Source: CAYGZA01 sp964354135 (GTDB taxonomy: Bacteria; Planctomycetota; Planctomycetia; Pirellulales; Thermoguttaceae). From it: a DNA stretch of 8,471 nt. The translations under genes and the position numbers were made by a program. The notes under the pieces were generated by a model. That model saw nothing but the letters and a program-made list of their open reading frames with translations. It made no database searches and was not told the DNA's origin. The stretch lies in the NCBI GenBank assembly GCA_964354135.1, contig CAYGZA010000300.1:1-8471 (forward strand). The letters are read 5' to 3'. This document shows positions 1 through 5,120 of this stretch, piece after piece (positions within the stretch are counted from its first letter, which is position 1; the number at the start of each line of letters is the position of its first letter).

Positions 1-65
1 ATCGCAAAGCCGCTAAAACGGTTACGTACAAAACTTAGTGCCATTGCCTACCGCCTACTCGACAC

Positions 66-1229
66 ATGCCCGAGAAGATCGTCGTTTTCGGCGCCGGGGC
101 GACCGGCCGCGGGCACGTCGGCCTGCTGGCCTTTCAGGCGGGCTTCCAGGTCGTCTTCGTCGACAAGAAGCCCGAGCTGGTCGAGGCGCTCCGCCGCGCC
201 GGCCGGTATGTCGTAAAGCTCTACGGCAGCCGGTTTCGGGAGATCACCGTCAGCGGCTACCGGGTTTACCTCTATGAAGAGCGGCAGGCGATTGCCGAGG
301 AGATTCGCGACGCCACCCTGGTGCTCTCGGCCGTCTTCGATCAGAACTTGCCCGACGTTGCCCGGACCATCGCCCTGGCGGTCTCGGTGTGCCGGCAATC
401 GGGCCGCACACGGCCGCTCAACTGCATCGCCTGCGAGAACATGATGGATAGCTCGTCGACGTTGGGCCGGCACGTCCGGGCGCTGCTCGGGCCGGACGAC
501 CTGGCATGGTGCGGGCAGTTCGTCGGTTTTCCCGACTCGATGATCAGCCGCGTGGTGCCCAGGCCCGAGCCGGACCCGCTGGTGATCGTGGCGGAAGACT
601 ACAACGAGTGGACTGCCCGGGCCGAGGCGTTCCGGGGTGCCAAGCCGGCGGCGCTCGGGTGCCTGGAGCTGGTCGATAACCAATCGGCCCGGCTGGAGCG
701 GAAGCTCTTTGTTCACAACGGCGGCCACGCGGTTTGCGGCTACGTAGGCTTTCACCGCGGCCACAAGTACATCCACGAGGCGGTGGCCGACCCGGTGGTG
801 GCCAAGCACGTGCTGGGGGCCTTGGATGAACTCGGCGAGGTGGTGCGGCGAAGGCACGGCTTCTCGGCCGAGTCGATTGCCGAGTACAAGCAGGACCTCT
901 GCCGCCGGGGCGCGGTGCCCGAGATGCGGGACGAGATCCTCCGCGTGGTCCGCGACCCGATCCGCAAGCTCTCGCCGCGGGAGCGGCTGGTGGCGCCGGC
1001 CAAGCTGGCCGTCGAGTACGGCTTGCCGCGGCGCTGGATCGTCCGGGGCATCGTCGCGGCGCTACGGTACTCTCATCCCGGCGACCCGCAATCGCAGGAA
1101 CTCGCCCAGCGGCTCGCGCGAGGCAGGCTCCAAGACGTGTTGAAAGAGATCTGCGGAATCGAACCAGTGTCGCCCCTTTCCGGGGAAATCCAACAGGCAC
1201 GGCGAGATTTCACCGTGCTCGCCGAGTGA
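66..1229 (+). CDS. Mannitol-1-phosphate 5-dehydrogenase family oxidoreductase
   Basis: A 387-residue protein, close to the roughly 380 residues usual for MtlD. Members are cytosolic NAD(H)-dependent polyol-specific long-chain dehydrogenases; MtlD interconverts mannitol 1-phosphate and fructose 6-phosphate. The N-terminus carries a Rossmann nucleotide-binding loop, FGAGATGRGHVG (residues 8-19). The family motif IACENM lies at 121-126, VGFPDSMISRVVP at 153-165, and the catalytic K-x4-N-x2-H signature at K213, N218 and H221. A conserved C-terminal helical stretch around 297-321 (DPIRKLSPRERLVAPAKL, then EYGL) also matches MtlD. The ATG at 66 sits just before the Rossmann strand, as expected, but I see no good Shine-Dalgarno before it. 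The last 20 bp overlap the convergent toxin gene. The family is firm. The exact substrate is not, because no mannitol phosphotransferase gene is visible and related enzymes reduce fructuronate or tagaturonate; its length favours the MtlD branch over the longer UxaB/UxuB branch. Confidence 0.85.
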   Translation: MPEKIVVFGAGATGRGHVGLLAFQAGFQVVFVDKKPELVEALRRAGRYVVKLYGSRFREITVSGYRVYLYEERQAIAEEIRDATLVLSAVFDQNLPDVARTIALAVSVCRQSGRTRPLNCIACENMMDSSSTLGRHVRALLGPDDLAWCGQFVGFPDSMISRVVPRPEPDPLVIVAEDYNEWTARAEAFRGAKPAALGCLELVDNQSARLERKLFVHNGGHAVCGYVGFHRGHKYIHEAVADPVVAKHVLGALDELGEVVRRRHGFSAESIAEYKQDLCRRGAVPEMRDEILRVVRDPIRKLSPRERLVAPAKLAVEYGLPRRWIVRGIVAALRYSHPGDPQSQELAQRLARGRLQDVLKEICGIEPVSPLSGEIQQARRDFTVLAE

Positions 1230-1563
1230 TCCGGATTCTCGCGCCGCGAACCGTGACAATAGCCCCCGTTTTCAACTCCTCTCCGTGGCGTGTCAGGATC
1301 TCCTGCATCAACTCGATGCGTTTACTCGCCGGGACGTCAGGCAGGCGCACGAGTCCCGCGTGAACCGCCTCTTCCAGAAACAGCAGCTTTCCGAAATCCG
1401 TGTCGATTGTGACCAGGACCTGCCCTTCGCTCGCTGCAAGCTCCAGCAAGGCACGATCGCCGGGATCAGGTCCCAGCGCCCGCGACTCCACGACATCGTG
1501 GCCCTGGGTGCGCAGCCATTCTGCCAGCCGCCGACCGGCACAGCGATCGACCAGGAATCTCAC
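1210..1563 (-). CDS. DUF5615 family PIN-like toxin
   Basis: A 117-residue protein matching the DUF5615 (Mut7-C/PIN-like) family, thought to be RNase toxins related to VapC. It begins MRFLVDRCAG, with the acidic residue D6 in the first strand, followed by a helix and GHDVV (21-25). D36 lies in GPDPGDRALLELA, and the core motif VTIDTDFGKL (51-60) supplies D54 and D56. These acidic positions are those expected to hold the metal in PIN-type nucleases. The start is a GTG inside a GTGA overlap with the stop codon of the antitoxin gene upstream. A GGAGG lies 10 nt before it (1574-1578), inside the antitoxin 3' end, so translational coupling is likely. The 3' end runs 20 bp into the convergent dehydrogenase gene. 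Toxicity is inferred from the family and the pairing. Confidence 0.85.
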   Translation of the reverse strand: MRFLVDRCAGRRLAEWLRTQGHDVVESRALGPDPGDRALLELAASEGQVLVTIDTDFGKLLFLEEAVHAGLVRLPDVPASKRIELMQEILTRHGEELKTGAIVTVRGARIRITRRAR

Positions 1564-1811
1564 GACTTGGCGACCTCCACCGCATCCAGCGACTCATGCG
1601 CGATGACCGCATGCGCGTAGGCCAGGCAGGCTCGGATGTCGTCCGGCTCAAGGTCGGGATAATCTGCCAGCACGTTGTCCCACGTTTCGCCTTGTGCCAA
1701 GAGGCTGAGAATCAGCTCTACCGAAACGCGCATCCCGCGGATAATCGGCTTGCCGCTGAAGATGGCGGGATTAGCCGTGATTCGTTTTAGCAGATCGCGG
1801 TCTACCACCAC
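1560..1811 (-). CDS. DUF433 family antitoxin
   Basis: A protein of about 83 residues of the DUF433 family, small winged-helix or helix-turn-helix antitoxins usually encoded just before a DUF5615 toxin. The diagnostic core is visible: ITANPAIFSGKPIIRGMRV (residues 11-29), then a helical segment with ETWDNVLADYPDLEPDDIRA (42-61), which in this family precedes the final helix (LAYAHAV). The first codon shown is GTG at 1811, with AAAGGAG (1816-1822) 4 nt upstream. The next codon, GTG at 1808, gives a more usual 7-nt spacing and may be the real start, which would shorten the protein by one residue. It probably binds and neutralises the downstream toxin and represses its own promoter, as known for the type II pattern. 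An 82-bp gap separates it from the MFS gene upstream on the same strand, so some read-through is possible. Confidence 0.85.
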   Translation of the reverse strand: MVVDRDLLKRITANPAIFSGKPIIRGMRVSVELILSLLAQGETWDNVLADYPDLEPDDIRACLAYAHAVIAHESLDAVEVAKS

Positions 1812-1893
1812 GTTGCTCCTTTGCGCAGACCCCCAGAAACTCGGCCTGCACCCATTATGGGGTTCTTGTCCGCCGGGTCAAGCTCGGCGACCC

Positions 1894-3249
1894 TCATTCC
1901 GCCGGTTGCGCAAGGGCCATCTCATCCGGCGGCTCGGGCAAGAGTAGCGCGACGGCCGCGGCGGGCAGGAAGACGAAGCTGGCGTACAGGAGCGCGAACC
2001 GGTGGTCCCCCACCTTGGAGAACATGCCGAAGAAGACAGTTCCTCCCGCAGCGGCCAAGCGACCGATGTTGTAGCAGAAGCCCGCTCCCGTGGTCCGCAG
2101 GAGCGTCGGGAAGAGCGGCGGCAGGTACATCGTGAACAACCCAAAGAGCCCCTGGCAGACCCCGATCGCGCCAAGGCACCAAAACAGCACTGAGTAGTCC
2201 AACTCGGCCCGGTAGGTCAAGAACATGGCCACGAAGTAGCAGAGGCACATCCAGGCGATCGACCGGCGGTAGCCCAGCCATTTGGCGATGCCTCCGGCCA
2301 CGAAATTGCCGCACACCGATGTGACCATCACCAGCACCATTGCCAGGCTGGCAAACTGCTGCTTATCGGTATCGGTCCAGCCGGCGAGATCGAGATCGGG
2401 ATGATTCCGCAGGTGTTGCAGGAACCAGTACATGAAGGCCCAGTGGGCCGATAGCGACAGCGCGCAGACGAGAATCGTCAGCACCGTCGTGCGGCGGACC
2501 TGCCCGCGAAACAGGTCCCGGATCCGCGGCTGGACGTGGATTGCCCGGTCGCGGGCGGTCTGCCATTCCTCCGGCTCCGGTACGGCGCGGCGGATCCAGA
2601 ACACCAGCAGGGCCGGCACGATGCCGACCAGAAACACGGATCGCTTGGGAAGTGCGGCCATCACGTAGGTCGCGACCATGGCCAGCATCACGCCGATGTT
2701 CACGGCGCTCTGGAGCGTGGCGGCGATCCAGGGGCGCCAGCGCTTGGGCCAGGTCTCGGAGAGCAGGGCCGCCCCGACGGCCCATTCCCCGCCGATCCCC
2801 AGTGCCGCCAGGAACCGGCAGATCATCAGGTGCCACCAGGTCTGGGCGAAAAACGATAGTCCGGTGAAGCACGCGTAAGTCAAGATCGTCAAGCTGAGGG
2901 CCCTCGCCCGGCCGATCCGGTCGCCAATCCGCCCAAAGAACCCGCCTCCCAGGGCCCAGCCGACGAGGAAGGACGCCTGGATCAGCGACCCGTAATACCG
3001 GACCGACTCGTGCTTCTCGCCGATTTCGCGTCCCAGCTCGCTGGTCAATAGCAGGGCGACAAAGGGCGTGGCCACGACCGTGTAGAGGTGCATGTCCAGG
3101 CCGTCGAAGAGCCACCCCAGCCAGGCGGCGATCCCGGATCGCCACTGCTGCGGCGATATGTCGCGGAGCCGGGTCGCTTCCCGGCCGTCGCACACCGGGG
3201 CGGTTGCCGCCGCTAGATCAGCCGCAACGGGGTCCTGCGGGTCCTGCAT
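1894..3249 (-). CDS. MFS transporter, metabolite:H+ symporter type
   Basis: A 451-residue inner-membrane protein with the length and pattern of a 12-helix major facilitator. An N-terminal soluble tail (about 1-37) precedes helix 1, which holds WLFDGLDMHLY (46-56); an acidic pair of this kind is typical of the aromatic-acid and sialate:H+ symporter branches. The loop between helices 2 and 3 carries MFS motif A, GRIGDRIGRARAL (106-118). RFLAALGIGGEWAVGAAL (145-162) is the helix 4-5 signature of the sugar/organic-acid symporters. A charged central loop (about 220-255) divides the two halves. LPPLFPTLLRTTGAGFCYNI (376-395) is the conserved start of the late helices. The ATG at 3249 has only a weak purine-rich site (AAAGAG) upstream. 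Substrate cannot be read from sequence; an organic or sugar acid is plausible given the dehydratase and dehydrogenase nearby, but that is inference. Confidence 0.85.
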   Translation of the reverse strand: MQDPQDPVAADLAAATAPVCDGREATRLRDISPQQWRSGIAAWLGWLFDGLDMHLYTVVATPFVALLLTSELGREIGEKHESVRYYGSLIQASFLVGWALGGGFFGRIGDRIGRARALSLTILTYACFTGLSFFAQTWWHLMICRFLAALGIGGEWAVGAALLSETWPKRWRPWIAATLQSAVNIGVMLAMVATYVMAALPKRSVFLVGIVPALLVFWIRRAVPEPEEWQTARDRAIHVQPRIRDLFRGQVRRTTVLTILVCALSLSAHWAFMYWFLQHLRNHPDLDLAGWTDTDKQQFASLAMVLVMVTSVCGNFVAGGIAKWLGYRRSIAWMCLCYFVAMFLTYRAELDYSVLFWCLGAIGVCQGLFGLFTMYLPPLFPTLLRTTGAGFCYNIGRLAAAGGTVFFGMFSKVGDHRFALLYASFVFLPAAAVALLLPEPPDEMALAQPAE

Positions 3250-3287
3250 GAGTTCGCTCTTTACCGGTCTGGAACAAGAGGACTGAG

Positions 3288-3397
3288 TTCACCACGAAGC
3301 CGCGGAAAACACGCAGCCAGAACATACTCGGAAAGCCCACCGGCTGCAACCGGTGGCCTTCGGGTCTGCCCCGTGCTCTCCGGGCCTCCGTGGTGCA
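3288..3397. repeat. Imperfect inverted-repeat element between divergent transporter genes
   Basis: The arms 3288-3313 and 3372-3397 are reverse complements at 20 of 26 positions. They enclose a central perfect palindrome (3337-3356). The outer arm TTCACCACGAAGCCGCGG resembles short degenerate intergenic repeats that I associate with planctomycete and verrucomicrobial genomes. No open frame of its own is convincing, so it looks like a small non-coding repeat of MITE or REP type, or two facing copies of a simpler repeat. It fills most of the 222-bp spacer that must also hold promoters for the MFS gene and the permease gene. Confidence 0.5.
3337..3356. repeat. Palindrome with 7-bp stem (CCACCGG/CCGGTGG)
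   Basis: CCACCGG (3337-3343) and CCGGTGG (3350-3356) pair perfectly around the loop CTGCAA. After one C-C mismatch the pairing continues with AAG (3333-3335) against CTT (3358-3360). It has no following T-run, so it is not a classic intrinsic terminator. It lies upstream of both flanking genes. The form fits a REP-like interspersed palindrome. Confidence 0.6.
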
Positions 3398-3457
3398 AAT
3401 CGGGCAAAGCCGCTAAGCTAGGTGCGGCTCGAAAGCGTGGCTACCCAAGACAGAACT

Positions 3458-3466
3458 GGAAGGAAA
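3458..3466 (+). promoter_or_regulatory. Ribosome binding site that sets the permease start
   Basis: The purine run GGAAGGAAA ends 5 nt before GTG 3472. This supports 3472 over the upstream in-frame GTG at 3373, which lies inside the inverted-repeat element and has no such site. Confidence 0.55.
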
Positions 3467-3471
3467 CTCCA

Positions 3472-4899
3472 GTGGACCGCCCTGCACCGATTCGGCCGGA
3501 AGAGCAGCCGCATCTTCTGCGGCGGTTTGGGCTTCTCCAAGCCTCCGCCCTGAACATGGCCAACATGGTCGGCGCGGGGCCGTTCATCACCATTCCCATC
3601 TTGCTCACCGCCTTGGGCGGCCCGCAGGCCATGCTCGGCTGGCTTGTGGCCCTGGCGATCACGCTGTGCGACGGGATGATCTGGAGCGAGCTGGCCGCGG
3701 CCATGCCGGGCTCGGGCGGGAGCTACGTCTACCTCCGCGAAGGGTTCGGCCGGGGGACCTTCGGCCGCCTGATGGCCTTTCTGTTCATCTGGCAGTTCAT
3801 CTTCAGCGGCCCCCTGGAGATCGCCAGCGGGTACATCGGCGCGGCGAACTACCTGGGCTACGTGTGGGAGGGAGCGGAGAACTACGCGCTCCTGGTCGCT
3901 ACGGCGGTGGGGTTGGTGAACATCGCCCTCCTGTACCGCCGCATCACGGCGATCGGCTGGCTGACGGTCGTCCTGTGTGCGGGGACGATTCTGACCATGG
4001 CCGTCGTGATCGTCAGCGGAATGGCGAGGTTCGACCCGGGCAAGGCATTCGATTTCCCGCCGGGGGCGTTTCGGTTTTCCTTCGGATTCCTGCTCGGGCT
4101 GGGGAAGGCGACGCGAACCGGGGTCTACGACTACCTCGGCTACTACGACGTCTGCTACATCGGCGACGAAGTGAAGAATCCCGGGAAGGTCATCCCGCGA
4201 TCGATCTTCATCAGCCTGGTGGTCATCGCCGCGGCCTATTTCTTGATCAACCTGAGCATCGTCGGCGTGGTGCCGTGGCGGGAGTTCGTGCCGGAAGAGG
4301 AGCGCCGGCCGGCGTCGCAGTTCATCGTGTCGATCTTCATGGAGCGGATTTACGGCTCCGGCGTGGCCAAGCTCTTCACCTTGCTCATCCTTTGGACGAT
4401 CCTGGGCTCGGTGTTCGCGCTTCTTTTGGGCTACTCGCGGATTCCGTACGCGGCGGCGAAGGACGGGTACTTCTTCAAAGTGTTCGGGAAGCTGCACCCG
4501 ACGAAGAACTTCCCGCACGTGTCGCTCCTGGTCGTGGGGGTCCTGTCGATCCTCTCGGGCGCGCTGGCCCTGGGCACGGTCATCGACGCCCTGGTGGCCA
4601 CCCGGGTCTTGGTGCAGTTCATGGGGCAAGCCACCGCGGTGATGGTCCTGCGTCGCCGGGCCCCGGAGCTGAAGCGCCCTTACCTGGTCTGGCTTTACCC
4701 GCTCCCGAACCTGATCGCCCTGGTGGGCTGGAGCTTCGTGTTCGTGACCAACGAGCCGATCATCATTCTCTTTGCTCTTGGGATGCTCGCCGCGGGCGTG
4801 GCGGCGTTCTTAGCGTGGAGCTACTTCACCCGCCGCTGGCCGTTCGGGGCGGGTGAAGGGGCGAGAGACGAGGGGCGAGGGGCGAGCGAGGAAGCGTAG
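3472..4899 (+). CDS. APC superfamily amino acid permease
   Basis: From GTG 3472 this is a 475-residue inner-membrane transporter of the amino acid-polyamine-organocation superfamily, with about 12 hydrophobic helices. Helix 1 contains the unwound substrate-binding motif in the form NMVGAGPF (31-38). The proline and glycine run AMPGSGGSYVYLREGFG (77-93) is the conserved APC helix 2-3 signature. GDEVKNPGKVIPRSI (231-245) matches the family E-x2-NP-x2-IP motif. YSRIPYAAAKDGYF (321-334), followed by HPTKNFPH, is the conserved helix 8 region. It most likely imports an amino acid by H+ symport or exchange; the substrate is not readable. The in-frame GTG at 3373 would add 33 residues from repeat-like DNA and is rejected. 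Residues about 460-472 of the C-terminal tail are encoded by a 7-bp tandem repeat and look acquired rather than functional. The gene is transcribed divergently from the MFS transporter. Confidence 0.88.
   Translation: MDRPAPIRPEEQPHLLRRFGLLQASALNMANMVGAGPFITIPILLTALGGPQAMLGWLVALAITLCDGMIWSELAAAMPGSGGSYVYLREGFGRGTFGRLMAFLFIWQFIFSGPLEIASGYIGAANYLGYVWEGAENYALLVATAVGLVNIALLYRRITAIGWLTVVLCAGTILTMAVVIVSGMARFDPGKAFDFPPGAFRFSFGFLLGLGKATRTGVYDYLGYYDVCYIGDEVKNPGKVIPRSIFISLVVIAAAYFLINLSIVGVVPWREFVPEEERRPASQFIVSIFMERIYGSGVAKLFTLLILWTILGSVFALLLGYSRIPYAAAKDGYFFKVFGKLHPTKNFPHVSLLVVGVLSILSGALALGTVIDALVATRVLVQFMGQATAVMVLRRRAPELKRPYLVWLYPLPNLIALVGWSFVFVTNEPIIILFALGMLAAGVAAFLAWSYFTRRWPFGAGEGARDEGRGASEEA
4851..4885. 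repeat. Heptanucleotide tandem repeat (GGGGCGA-type), five units
   Basis: Five consecutive 7-bp units read GGGTGAA, GGGGCGA, GAGACGA, GGGGCGA, GGGGCGA, followed by a decayed sixth (GCGAGGA, 4886-4892). The array covers the last codons of the permease gene and ends just before its TAG. Because 7 is not a multiple of 3, unit changes would shift the frame and move the stop codon. Heptamer arrays of this kind are known as short tandemly repeated sequences in other bacteria; membership in a named family is not claimed. Confidence 0.75.
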
Positions 4900-4901
4900 C
4901 G

Positions 4902-4976
4902 GTGGTCGGCCAGGGCCCGCGCCAGGATTTGCCGCAGCCAAGCCGCTTGCTCGGCCACGCTCCGGCCGCGAAACCG
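4902..4976 (-). pseudogene. Possible remnant of an ECF sigma factor gene (region 2 end)
   Basis: Read on the minus strand, this stretch encodes RFRGRSVAEQAAWLRQILAR, then ALADH. That closely resembles the segment after the DNA-melting helix in planctomycete-type ECF sigma-70 factors, where FRG-(S/T)-E-AE-x-AWLR-x-ILA-x-x-LAD is a common pattern. Only about 25 residues are recognisable. Upstream (higher coordinates) the match breaks off near a hairpin repeat, and downstream it runs into the heptamer array and the permease stop. No complete sigma factor can be assembled in any frame here. It is therefore called a gene fragment left by deletion or repeat insertion. The match is from memory of the family, and a chance resemblance over so few residues remains possible. 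Confidence 0.4.
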
Positions 4977-4989
4977 GCCGGGCGTCGCT

Positions 4990-5015
4990 GCACTGGCAGC
5001 TTGTCTCGCCAGTGC
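4990..5015. repeat. Hairpin with perfect 8-bp stem in convergent spacer
   Basis: GCACTGGC (4990-4997) pairs perfectly with GCCAGTGC (5008-5015) around a 10-nt loop. It lies between the 3' ends of the permease and the isomerase-fold gene, where a bidirectional transcription stop would be useful, but there is no T-run on either side. A REP-like repeat is equally possible. A smaller 5-bp hairpin (CGGGC/GCCCG) follows at 5030-5044. Confidence 0.55.
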
Positions 5016-5060
5016 TGGGCCCGAGAGAACGGGCAAGCCGCCCGAGCGACTCAACGTATC

Positions 5061-5080
5061 CACAGCCGAGGACGGCTATG
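5061..5080. repeat. Interspersed palindrome, copy 1
   Basis: CACAGCCG (5061-5068) pairs with CGGCTATG (5073-5080) around the loop AGGA, with one mismatch in eight. Its reverse complement matches the palindrome at 6618-6637 at 17 of 20 positions, so the two are copies of one element in opposite orientation. This copy lies about 40 bp past the stop of the isomerase-fold gene and could help end its transcript. Confidence 0.65.
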
Positions 5081-5120
5081 CCACAGGAAAGGGCCGCTGT
5101 GCCAAGGATATTGAGACAGG

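Noticed and set aside
48..857. 269-codon minus-strand open frame opposite the dehydrogenase
   Set aside because: No recognisable family; the Rossmann loop and catalytic Lys signature are on the plus strand.
1851..1861. Short palindrome CCCATTATGGG after the MFS stop as a terminator
   Set aside because: Only a 4-bp stem with no T-run; too weak to support a terminator.
3373..3471. 33-residue N-terminal extension of the permease from GTG 3373
   Set aside because: It starts inside the inverted-repeat element, has no ribosome site, and homologous permeases begin close to helix 1.
3418..4629. 403-codon minus-strand open frame opposite the permease
   Set aside because: The translation is a highly charged, His/Asp/Arg-rich mirror of hydrophobic permease codons with no domain, and it covers the conserved APC motifs on the other strand.
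3666..4856. 396-codon plus-strand open frame in another frame of the permease gene
   Set aside because: Same-strand frame shadow; the overlapping frame holds all the APC motifs and membrane helices.
4821..5063. Intact 80-codon minus-strand gene containing the sigma-like segment
   Set aside because: Only the middle 25 or so residues look like a known family; both ends are translated repeats, so a fragment is a better description than a functional gene.
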